Positions 16,306 through 22,640 of a stretch of DNA of 64,000 nucleotides are shown in pieces. Source of the stretch: Dyella thiooxydans (lineage in GTDB: Bacteria; Pseudomonadota; Gammaproteobacteria; Xanthomonadales; Rhodanobacteraceae); the NCBI RefSeq assembly GCF_001641285.1, contig NZ_CP014841.1, forward strand, positions 744,001-808,000. The letters are read 5' to 3'. The translations under genes were made by a program, and so were the position numbers. A model generated the notes under the pieces. The model was not told the DNA's origin. It did not search any database and saw only the letters and a list, made by a program, of their open reading frames with translations. The stretch's first letter is position 1. Each line of letters starts with the position of its first letter.

Positions 16306-16907
16306 GTAACGCCTTGAGTGGAAAACAATGAACTCATAAGGAATAAGCCGCCTACAGCAAGTGCCACAATCAAGATGCTCGCTGCTATGTAGCGAGTAGT
16401 CCTGAAAACGGGTTCGCCGTCTTTAACACGATCCCACTCTAATTTGAGTATTGGCCGCGCCTTAATTTCCAATTGATCCGCCAATTCACGGGCTTCGTCA
16501 TATTTATCCTCTCGTACGTGCTGCCGAACGGTGCTTAGCGTTGCCAGAAAATCTCTATTTAGTTCTTTTAGATTCTTGTTCTTGTCGTCTGGGTTCACAC
16601 GGAGCATGATCATTGTATAAGCCCGGGAGGCCTTTTCAAAAGATGGCTCCATGGCTTTTGCATGCTCGTGCCATGAAAGTGTCTTCCGCGCTTCTTCATC
16701 CAACATTGAGTTCGCGTTCGACAAGAACGAAATTGCAGACACGAACTGTGAAATATCTTCCCGGAGAGCATCAATCCAAACTTGTCTAAATTCGGATATT
16801 TTCTGATCTTTTGAGATGACCAAGTTTAGGTATGAGAAAGCTCCGGCAATGATGGCCGCTGAAATCGCACCTATGGCAACTAGTGCTTGTGCAGGGACTT
16901 GCTCCAT
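16263..16907 (-). CDS. Cassette gene: two-helix membrane protein with coiled middle
   Basis: The protein has 214 residues. A transmembrane helix lies at about 8-29 and another at about 172-195, separated by a charged, helical, probably coiled segment with few Gly or Pro (SEFRQVWIDALREDISQFV and KARPILKLEWDRVKDG). A perfect AGGAGG stands 9 bases before the ATG, only 10 bases after the attC end of the previous cassette. The C-terminal tail (NKPEQPTAKGAG) is encoded by the attC site itself, which is common in integron cassettes. I do not recognise the family. The layout resembles small bitopic sensors or effectors. Its AT content is clearly higher than in the neighbouring chromosome. Confidence 0.85.
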   Translation of the reverse strand: MEQVPAQALVAIGAISAAIIAGAFSYLNLVISKDQKISEFRQVWIDALREDISQFVSAISFLSNANSMLDEEARKTLSWHEHAKAMEPSFEKASRAYTMIMLRVNPDDKNKNLKELNRDFLATLSTVRQHVREDKYDEARELADQLEIKARPILKLEWDRVKDGEPVFRTTRYIAASILIVALAVGGLFLMSSLFSTQGVTANKPEQPTAKGAG

Positions 16908-16923
16908 GAAGCTTCCTCCTAAG

Positions 16924-16980
16924 GGCTAACGCTTGAGTTGAGCGGCGGCGGAGCCGTCCGCCTCGAACGAATTGATAGAA
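16924..16980 (-). repeat. attC site 2
   Basis: On the minus strand it runs from TTCTATC (a degenerate R'') through AATTCGTTCGAGGCGG to CTCAACTCAAGCGTTAGCC. GAG-G-CGG pairs with CCGCTC leaving one bulged G, then CGG pairs with CCG around a CTCCG loop. The outer segments AATTCGTTC and CTCAAGCGTTAG are typical of class-1-like attC sites. Confidence 0.82.
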
Positions 16981-16981
16981 C

Positions 16982-17287
16982 TCATAGCTCGATGAACTCC
17001 GCCGCTTCGGCGTCGTAAAAGCGAGCATCTAGTGCGCTGCATAGCTCCCGAAGCACAGCGGACTCGCGCGGCCCCCAAACCCCTGATACGGAAATTGCTC
17101 TCGGGTCCTCATTCTCGTCGGGCTCCTCCACCTTGAGGGCGAGAGACAAAGAATTGTCGTGCTCAGGAATGCAGCGCTGGATTGCCGCGAGAACGTCGGC
17201 TCTTGAGCCGAGCGGCTGCGGCACCCAATCGTGCGACAGTTCTGCAAGCTCTTGAGTGGTGCGAACGATTATTCCGATGCTGGCCAT
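16982..17287 (-). CDS. Cassette gene: small acidic protein
   Basis: The protein has 101 residues, starting MASIGIIVRTTQELAE. The start at 17287 was chosen because it lies 3 bases beyond the GTTAGAA end of the upstream attC site; the longer frame would be read through the attC. The protein is acidic (EEPDENEDPR), has no transmembrane segment or Cys pair, and could be an alpha/beta fold (VSGVWGPRESAVLRELCSALDARFYDAEAAEFIEL). I recognise no family. The stop is immediately followed by attC site 2. No promoter is evident inside the cassette, so expression probably depends on transcription from the array's upstream side. Confidence 0.8.
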   Translation of the reverse strand: MASIGIIVRTTQELAELSHDWVPQPLGSRADVLAAIQRCIPEHDNSLSLALKVEEPDENEDPRAISVSGVWGPRESAVLRELCSALDARFYDAEAAEFIEL

Positions 17288-17290
17288 GAG

Positions 17291-17350
17291 TTCTAACGCT
17301 GGAGTTAAGCGGCGCGCGGTACGCGCGTCCACTTGGACGACTGGTTAGAG
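17291..17350 (-). repeat. attC site 1
   Basis: On the minus strand it begins CTCTAAC and ends CTTAACTCCAGCGTTAGAA. AAGTGG pairs with CCGCTT (one wobble), an unpaired A follows, and CGCGCG pairs with CGCGCG around a TAC loop. The stop codon of the preceding gene lies inside the R'' box, a classic cassette feature. This is the cleanest attC of the array. Confidence 0.88.
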
Positions 17351-17578
17351 GTTGCCCCGATAGTTGGGGTTTGGCTTGAACTCGCCGGTGAGCTTGCCGT
17401 TGCTGTCCACTTTGAAAGCACCCTTTATCGCTTCAGGCGGAACACGGTCTTGTGGCCCGAAGTTGCCAGCAATTTGGTAGACCCAACCGCCGGGATTGCG
17501 CGCGGCCTCCTCGATCATCTCGGGGCTTGGCGGGAACTCTGTTGTCTTAGCTTCCTGCGCAGACTTGAAGGGCCACAT
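17345..17578 (-). CDS. Cassette gene: small conserved-type protein
   Basis: The protein has 77 residues, starting MWPFKSAQEAKTTEF. The ATG at 17578 has GAGGTG 8 bases upstream and lies just past a GTTAGAG box, matching the other two cassettes; a GTG at 17692 would extend it by 38 residues. The segment GGWVYQIAG...VPPEAIKGAFKVDSNGKLTGEFKPNPNY reads as a compact beta-rich domain of a kind often seen in cassette-borne proteins, from memory and not from a search. The TAA stop falls inside attC site 1. No catalytic motif is visible. Confidence 0.78.
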   Translation of the reverse strand: MWPFKSAQEAKTTEFPPSPEMIEEAARNPGGWVYQIAGNFGPQDRVPPEAIKGAFKVDSNGKLTGEFKPNPNYRGNL

Positions 17579-17586
17579 GCTTGCAC

Positions 17587-17640
17587 CTCTAACTATTGAA
17601 TATACGGACCCGCCGGCCCGGTTATACGTCCCCAGCGTCG
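17587..17640 (-). repeat. Degenerate attC or attI-like boundary
   Basis: GTTAGAG at 17587-17593 (minus strand) precedes the first cassette gene as expected for a recombination point. Upstream, CGGGCC pairs with GGTCCG around GGCG, preceded by GTATAAC. The stem is shorter than in a normal attC. Another GTTAGCC at 17699-17705 could be an older boundary. The call is tentative. Confidence 0.4.
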
Positions 17641-17988
17641 CAACGAAATCCTTGCGCAACTCATTGTTCTTTCGGAAGCTTATCTCTGCCACGTCCGGCT
17701 AACAACTGAGAGCAACGCCGGACAGATAGGCCCAGCCTTGGAACGGCGGCTTAGGATCGGAAGCTGCCTGCCGAGGATGCCGATGGGACGCCTGGCTGCT
17801 GGAAATTTGCAGCAGGTGGTCGGTGCCAGCTGAGATGTTCAGCGCATACCGGAACCGATGTTCAGACGGTCCAGAATTCGTACCCGGGATGAGGGCGGAG
17901 CGGGCTGGGGCATATTGGGGGCAATCCCGTTGCAGCGCCCTGTAACGCCTAGTCACGCGCTGTGACAAATCGGGGACAAAGAAAGCAA

Positions 17989-18018
17989 AAAGGCCGAGGA
18001 TTCGCATCCTTGGCCTTT
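17989..18018 (-). terminator. Hairpin terminator, probably original to tRNA-Ala
   Basis: AAAGGCCGAGGA pairs with TCCTTGGCCTTT across a 6-base loop with one G-T pair, with T- and A-rich ends on both sides. It lies just downstream of the displaced tRNA-Ala 3' end, where the tRNA terminator would have stood before integration. Confidence 0.7.
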
Positions 18019-18030
18019 CTGTAAACGCTT

Positions 18031-18058
18031 GGTTTTGGTGGGCGGAGGGCAATCGAAC
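18031..18058 (-). repeat. Diverged copy of tRNA-Ala 3' end (attR-like)
   Basis: Read on the minus strand: GTTCGATTGCCCTCCGC then CCACCAAAA. The intact tRNA at 24024-24099 has GTTCGATCCTCCTCCGC, a T, then CCACCAAAA. The match is strong at the CCA end and weak in the T stem. This points to an old or heterologous attachment site. Confidence 0.55.
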
Positions 18059-18212
18059 AATTACGCTCAACTCTTGTTATATCGACGTATAAGAAAGCTA
18101 CGTTGAAGAAATGCCCCCAAATATGCCCCCGAAGCCATCGGGGTGGACCGTTGGGTGTGTCCCACATTGGCAGCCATGCCCGAGCAACATTGAGGCTAGA
18201 CCGCTTTCCGCG

Positions 18213-19250
18213 TCACCAATCGTGCGCAGTTTTTCCTTTTATCTCCTGCCTGCTCAGTCGGCGCAAAGGCGTCCACACAGCACCATCCTGTTCGATGACT
18301 CGATCTACTAGAGGAGCAATCGGGATTGGCCAAACCGTGCCGGCATCGGCGGCTCTTTCTAAAGCTCCGCGAAGCTCGCGAGCGCTTATAGCGCCGCCTT
18401 TCATCAGGCTGCACGCGGACCACATCTTTTCGAGCAATTGCAGAACCTTGACTTTCGCGTTTCGCTCTTGACCTCGCATTTTGAATCGCATGGCAATGTA
18501 TCGAAGCAGCCACCAGATGCGTGACAAGGCGAAAAATCCGGCGTACCACAGCAACCCAATCGCAAGGTGATGGCTAATCTGAGTGTCTGGATTCTTGGCT
18601 ACATAGAATCCAATCGCCAGCGGTATGCCAATGAAAATTGCGGCCTTGGTAAGCCAGGCCTGCAACTTTGCAAGCGCCTGATCTTTAAGCATTTTATCTA
18701 GATCGCCTTGATGCTTCTTATAGGATTCTATTGCCCAAATTGAAAAGAACGAAAAATTCACCCAGAGTTGTCGCTTCATTTCTTCGCCAAACTCTGTAAC
18801 TTCATTGACCATCATCGCGTCAACTAAAACCCAATCCAAATATTCGTGGCGTAGCCAAGGGATATTCAAATATTGATCGGATACGCGAACTAGTTCTTGA
18901 GGATCAAGGCGGATGTATTCATTGCTATTCAAACCACGTTGAAAGGATGCCTTTGGGTCGCGGTGTCGCCAAAGCCAGGGCGTTACGTGTGGCTCGCCTA
19001 TATCCTCAAACCAATTTCCATGATAGCGCTGCTTATACCAGCTTGGAGACAGGACATTATGCAGGTCTTGCACAAAGTTCGATGCCGTAAAGACGAAATT
19101 ATCAAGCGGCTTTCCTGTGCGTATCGCCTCTGCTTCGCACAGAGGCAGCAAAAGCAACTGGAGCTGGTGAGCCTCAGAGGCACCCACGCCCTCACAGCCG
19201 TACTCCTCGACAACTGTAAGGGCAAGCTCAGGGTTGCCAGTCGTATCCAT
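18213..19250 (-). CDS. Membrane protein of unknown function, element cargo
   Basis: The protein has 345 residues. The N-terminal 190 residues are soluble and rich in Trp and aromatic residues (WYKQRYHGNWFEDIGEPH, DQYLNIPWLRHEYLDWVLVDAMM). Two or three transmembrane segments follow at about 200-222 and 232-258. The C-terminal 80 residues are charged and end in a winged-helix-like stretch (VLQLLEKMWSACSLMKGGAISARELRGAL). GAGGAG stands 9 bases before the ATG. AT content is high compared with the chromosome. I recognise no family. Position at the far end of the element, away from the integrase, is where satellites and islands usually keep cargo such as defence genes, but no defence motif is visible. 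Confidence 0.75.
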   Translation of the reverse strand: MDTTGNPELALTVVEEYGCEGVGASEAHQLQLLLLPLCEAEAIRTGKPLDNFVFTASNFVQDLHNVLSPSWYKQRYHGNWFEDIGEPHVTPWLWRHRDPKASFQRGLNSNEYIRLDPQELVRVSDQYLNIPWLRHEYLDWVLVDAMMVNEVTEFGEEMKRQLWVNFSFFSIWAIESYKKHQGDLDKMLKDQALAKLQAWLTKAAIFIGIPLAIGFYVAKNPDTQISHHLAIGLLWYAGFFALSRIWWLLRYIAMRFKMRGQERNAKVKVLQLLEKMWSACSLMKGGAISARELRGALERAADAGTVWPIPIAPLVDRVIEQDGAVWTPLRRLSRQEIKGKTAHDW

Positions 19251-19377
19251 GTTCGCCGCTCCTCATTCATGCCGGCCAGGTCGTCTATCAGCCTGTCTCT
19301 AAGGAGGATATCGCTTTGCGGCGAGGGGCGTTCGCCTCACACAATTTTCGTTGCCTAAATTCATAGGCATAACTGGG

Positions 19378-19992
19378 TTAGTCCAACAGCGGGAAACGTC
19401 TCAGGAAGCGGCATAGGTAGGCATCTTCGGCCGCGGCAAGTTCGGCATCGCGTCGAGCGTAACGCTCAAAGGTGCGCCAGTGCATGCGCAATGGCTTACA
19501 TGGTTCGCTAAATAAGTCACTGAAGGTGTCCCGCAGCTTGCGACGGATTGCCCAACGCTGCTCGATGATGCGGTGTGCCCCGCTGCTGCGCTGGCTGGAG
19601 TAGGTGGGCAGGGGGCGGATTGCGGTGCGCGCGCAGAACTTCTCCACGCTGCCGAACTTGTACAGTTTCAGCACGCGTCGCCCGGTGTAGGGGCAGTGCA
19701 TGTACCAACGTCGCCCCCCGAAGTGGAGGGGGAGCGAAGACAGTCGGATCAGGCACTTTACGTCTCGCGGTTCGCCGTCGCGTGTCCAGGAATAGGCGAG
19801 GCGAAGCTCGCCACTCTCGGCTTCCAGCGTGGCTGTGTAGCGAATGCTCGCCACCTTCTTGCCGTCGCTGTGCCATTGCCAGCCGCCTGATGTATTGGCA
19901 TTCGCTCGCAGGGCGCCGGCCTTGAACAGGCTGCCCACGCTCAGGGACAACGCCGATTCGATGTGGGGACGCCAGCCGCCCGCGCCGCTCAT
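19378..19992 (-). CDS. Element-borne protein of unknown function
   Basis: The protein has 204 residues, starting MSGAGGWRPHIESALSLSV. The middle (WQWHSDGKKVASIRYTATLE ... LRLAYSWTRDG, then RRWYMHCPYTGRRVLKLYKFG) reads like a beta-rich domain followed by a reduced zinc-ribbon segment in which only one Cys pair position survives. The C-terminal 90 residues are basic and helical. Similar proteins are common beside primase genes in integrative elements, from memory only. Its start overlaps the stop of the small upstream gene as ATGA, so they are co-translated. Confidence 0.7.
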   Translation of the reverse strand: MSGAGGWRPHIESALSLSVGSLFKAGALRANANTSGGWQWHSDGKKVASIRYTATLEAESGELRLAYSWTRDGEPRDVKCLIRLSSLPLHFGGRRWYMHCPYTGRRVLKLYKFGSVEKFCARTAIRPLPTYSSQRSSGAHRIIEQRWAIRRKLRDTFSDLFSEPCKPLRMHWRTFERYARRDAELAAAEDAYLCRFLRRFPLLD

Positions 19993-20207
19993 GTTGGCCC
20001 CGCGATGCCGTTTCGCTCGTTCCACCAGGCGTCCGCGCGCTTTTCCCTGCGTCGGTAGGCCCAACGTCGGAAGGGCACCACGTAAAGCGTGCAGGCCTCT
20101 AGTTCGAAGCGTTTGACCGTTGGTGGTCGGCTGTTCCAGCCCGGCGAGCGGCGGGCGGCGGCGAGTGCCGTGCGCAGGTCGTCAGATAGGCCGGGCTTTT
20201 GCTTCAT
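19989..20207 (-). CDS. Small basic element protein
   Basis: The protein has 72 residues, starting MKQKPGLSDDLRTALAAARR. It is basic and rich in Arg and Trp (FRRWAYRRREKRADAWWNERNG), which suggests nucleic-acid contact. It is not of a family I recognise. The stop overlaps the next start by ATGA, and 39 bases separate it from the primase gene upstream, so it belongs to the same transcription unit. Confidence 0.6.
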   Translation of the reverse strand: MKQKPGLSDDLRTALAAARRSPGWNSRPPTVKRFELEACTLYVVPFRRWAYRRREKRADAWWNERNGIAGPT

Positions 20208-20245
20208 CGGGCTTGGCTCCGGGTAGGTGGCGCAAGGGCAGGGCA

Positions 20246-21448
20246 TCAAAAATCATTCACCGTGCTTATATTCTTAGGTACACGCTCAGGGTTGCTTGCG
20301 CTTGGTGCACTACGCGTATCTAGCCAAGCCGGTAGGAGCTCCGTTGCGATGGCGAAGCGCGCCGGCTTCTTGCCCTGCTGAGTGATTTCGCCGGCCTCGG
20401 TCTGTATTAGCACTCCCGCATCCACGGCAAGCGCGCGAAACCGATAGAACGTGGCTGGGCGCTCCAGCCCGTTTTGGTCTTTGAAGTCGCACCATGGCAA
20501 AGCGATCTTGCCGTTGTTGTTTAGGTTCAATTGCCGATAGGCACCCACCACGATGGACTGGCTGCGGGTAGGCAGCGCCTTCCAGGCGGGTGAGTCCAGC
20601 AGGGCATGAGGAAGCATGGCGAAGCCTTGGGAGCCGCGAGCGCTCGCACTCGCGGCGATGTGGTCGACCTCGCTTGCACACAGCGGAGGTGTGCATCGCT
20701 CGGCGTTGATCTTCTGCAGTCGCTGGGCCACCACCGCAGGTGACAGGCCTTCGTAGACTAGACCCCTTGCAAGCCTGAAAAGGGTGTCGTTGCGTTGGCC
20801 CTCCGGAATCGCCCCGGAAAGGCTTCTGGGCGCCGGCGAGGATGCGTTTGTGGCGGTGCTTAGCCCCAGAGCGTCGGCCAGCTCGTCGCGGAGATATGGC
20901 GGCCTCTCGTGGTGACTCACGATGCGGGACCGGAACGGCTCGCGCTTGTTGTGAAAAAAGCCCGGCACACGCATCACGCGCGGAAGGTCGCACACCTTTG
21001 GGTCAGCGTTGAACCGTTGGGCGATGGCCTGTTGTATCTGCCTGAAGTTTTCTAGAGGCACGTCCGCCACCAGCCAGTAGGCATGCCAACGACCGGGGGA
21101 TGACTCCACCACTATGTGCGGGGGTAAGTGAAAGGCAGACACTGGTTCCAATGGCGCTCCGTCTAGGTCGGCAAAGCACGCGCGCACCTTCTGCACGTTG
21201 TCGGCCCTCCTGCCTTTGCAGTCCCCGGCGTTCACCATGACGAAGACGCCCGCGCCCGCGGCGTTCAAGCGCGCCAGCATATCGCCGTACTTAGCCAGGT
21301 TACCGTGGAGGATTCTGGCTCGGTGGCGTCTATGCTTTTGCCCGTCGCCGAACGTCTGGAACGTGTGGAACGTGCCCAGCCGCTCCAGGAAGGCCCGCGC
21401 CTGGGCCAGGTCCACCGTAGGCTCCCTGATGCACTCAGCGGCGTTCAT
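20246..21448 (-). CDS. RepB-like primase/replication protein of the element
   Basis: The protein has 400 residues. Residues about 40-170 resemble the RepB primase (archaeo-eukaryotic primase-like) domain: VFVMVNAGDCKGRRADNVQKVRACFADLDGAPL, where the DLD carries the catalytic acids, then PHIVVESSPGRWHAYWLV and the helical DPKVCDLPRVMRVPGFFHNK. A PriCT-like helical part follows (GQRNDTLFRLARGLVYEGL). The last 110 residues resemble a winged helix that could bind the origin. It should prime replication of the excised circle. ATG 21448 overlaps the AlpA stop as ATGA. No separate helicase gene is present, so the host or a helper would supply it. Confidence 0.85.
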   Translation of the reverse strand: MNAAECIREPTVDLAQARAFLERLGTFHTFQTFGDGQKHRRHRARILHGNLAKYGDMLARLNAAGAGVFVMVNAGDCKGRRADNVQKVRACFADLDGAPLEPVSAFHLPPHIVVESSPGRWHAYWLVADVPLENFRQIQQAIAQRFNADPKVCDLPRVMRVPGFFHNKREPFRSRIVSHHERPPYLRDELADALGLSTATNASSPAPRSLSGAIPEGQRNDTLFRLARGLVYEGLSPAVVAQRLQKINAERCTPPLCASEVDHIAASASARGSQGFAMLPHALLDSPAWKALPTRSQSIVVGAYRQLNLNNNGKIALPWCDFKDQNGLERPATFYRFRALAVDAGVLIQTEAGEITQQGKKPARFAIATELLPAWLDTRSAPSASNPERVPKNISTVNDF

Positions 21449-21672
21449 GCGGCCACCTGCTCGATCAGTGCGCGGATGTCCTCCACCCGCCAGGCGGTGA
21501 TGCGTTCGCCCAGCTTGACGGGTTGCGGATAGCGGCCTGACTTCACGCCGGCCCACCAGGTAGATCGGCAGACGGGGAACAGGGCGGGAATCGCCGGATC
21601 TTTGTTAGTGGCAGGCTTGCCGAGAATCTGCGGCAACCGCAAGTAGCCGGTTTCGGGGAGTGGTGCTGCCAT
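21445..21672 (-). CDS. AlpA-family regulator/excisionase-like protein
   Basis: The protein has 75 residues and is a small MerR-like winged helix: GYLRLPQILG, then FPVCRSTWWAGVKSGRYPQPVKLGERITAWRVEDIRALIEQ. The pattern STWW-xxVKxGxYPxPVKLGxRxxAWxxxDIxxL is the AlpA signature. Such proteins switch on integrase or excision and element genes. ATG 21672 has AAGGAA 7 bases upstream; the longer frame from 21711 has no good ribosome site. It overlaps the primase gene by ATGA and probably heads the replication operon. Confidence 0.9.
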   Translation of the reverse strand: MAAPLPETGYLRLPQILGKPATNKDPAIPALFPVCRSTWWAGVKSGRYPQPVKLGERITAWRVEDIRALIEQVAA

Positions 21673-21834
21673 GTTGCTTTCCTTCGGCCCTGTGCGGCCG
21701 TTGTTGAACATGGCTACCTATCATTGTCATGAGCGGCCCGTTGAATAGTGGGGCAGGTTCAAATAACCCCCACCCCCAAATTTCCGAACCTACACCACCC
21801 CAAGGCGCGAACTTACCCCACCCAGCCGGAGCGC

Positions 21835-22485
21835 TTACTCGCCAGGGGTCTTTGGTGCGCCACCGGCACGTTGCCAATTCGCAACGCTGGCTATCCGCTC
21901 CCGCGCATTTCCAGTTAGCTCAGGTTTGTTTGCTTCGAGCCATGTTTCCAGCGCCTGCTTGGCACTCTTGCCAGCCGTGGCCTTTGGATCGTTGCGAACG
22001 GCATCAAACGCTTCAATTGCCGCGCGTAACTCTTCCGGGAATCGACTCAAATCGGGCTTTCGCGCTGACTGCTCGCTAGCACCAGCAGGCCAGCCATGCG
22101 GGATTCCACAGGCAGTGGCCCACTGCACCAAGTCGGCCACATGAACGGTTGTATCGCTACACAGCTCATCGCTCGCGCTATCGCAGGGCACTGTCCATTG
22201 ATCGTAACCGTTGGCTTCCCAGGCTAGCGGATTTGCTGCGCGCACTCTGCCGCTCTGCACGGCGCGGATCAGCGCAATCTCGTAGGCGTCCGCGCTGGCG
22301 GCTTTTGCTTTGTCGGAATCAATGCGATTCGTTGAGGGCTTGGGATTCAGTCCGGCGAGAAGGCGCGCCGCTTCGCGAATGCCCAACGGGTCGACAATTT
22401 TCCAAATCTTCCAGTGGTCGAGACCCTGCGCCCCAATTTCCGGCAACGCGTCGTCTGTCCAGCCAAAGAGCGGGTCATCCGTCAT
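21835..22485 (-). CDS. Element-borne protein of unknown function
   Basis: The protein has 216 residues, starting MTDDPLFGWTDDALPEIGAQ. It is acidic and soluble. The first 110 residues (HWKIWKIVDPLGIREAARLLAGLNPKP, then AYEIALIRAVQSGRV) look like a helical domain that recurs in element-encoded proteins between integrase and AlpA genes, from memory. The C-terminal third (RKPDLSRFPEELRAAIEAFDAVRNDPKATAGKSAKQALETWLEANKP, here shortened in description) resembles a HTH-flanked region of mobile-element proteins. The ATG at 22485 is preferred over a TTG at 22524. No enzyme motif is visible. Confidence 0.7.
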   Translation of the reverse strand: MTDDPLFGWTDDALPEIGAQGLDHWKIWKIVDPLGIREAARLLAGLNPKPSTNRIDSDKAKAASADAYEIALIRAVQSGRVRAANPLAWEANGYDQWTVPCDSASDELCSDTTVHVADLVQWATACGIPHGWPAGASEQSARKPDLSRFPEELRAAIEAFDAVRNDPKATAGKSAKQALETWLEANKPELTGNARERIASVANWQRAGGAPKTPGE

Positions 22486-22640
22486 TGCGCACACCTCTGC
22501 GCCCTCCAAGGGGTGCCGCGCCAACCGGGGAAGGTGCCCGGCTTTCGGGGATCAGCCTAGGCGCGGCGTAAATCTTGTGCCATGCAGTGTCGTCTAGTCT
22601 CGTCGCATGGTGTGCAACTTTGGATGGGGTGGACGGTGGC

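Larger units (their letters stand above)
16248..17593 (-). other. Orphan integron cassette array (CALIN), three cassettes, no integrase
   Basis: Three short genes on the minus strand each end in, or within a few bases of, a foldable attC-type site. The sites have left RYYYAAC-like and right GTTRRRY-like ends and central stems with unpaired bases. The next gene starts 3-16 bases after each GTTAG end, which is the spacing of integron cassettes. Base composition is lower in GC than in the flanking genes. No IntI gene occurs anywhere in the window. The array sits between a core operon and the tRNA-Ala element. Confidence 0.75.
17706..18212. other. Junction region between cassette array and tRNA-Ala element
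   Basis: No credible gene is present. The region holds a terminator hairpin (17989-18018), a decayed copy of a tRNA-Ala 3' end (18031-18058), and TGCCCCC/GGGGGCA repeats on both sides of that copy (about 17905-17923 and 18112-18130). It appears to be the distal attachment region of the element that ends at tRNA-Ala, possibly overlaid on an older integration scar. Confidence 0.6.

Noticed and set aside
17699-18070. A 123-codon minus-strand frame between the array and the element
   Set aside because: It crosses a terminator and the diverged tRNA end, has no ribosome site and no protein character. It ends by chance at a GTTAGCC box.
20246-21448. Considered as a plasmid RepA or a phage P4-alpha-type primase-helicase
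   Set aside because: It has a RepB-like primase core but no Walker A helicase domain, so neither label fits.
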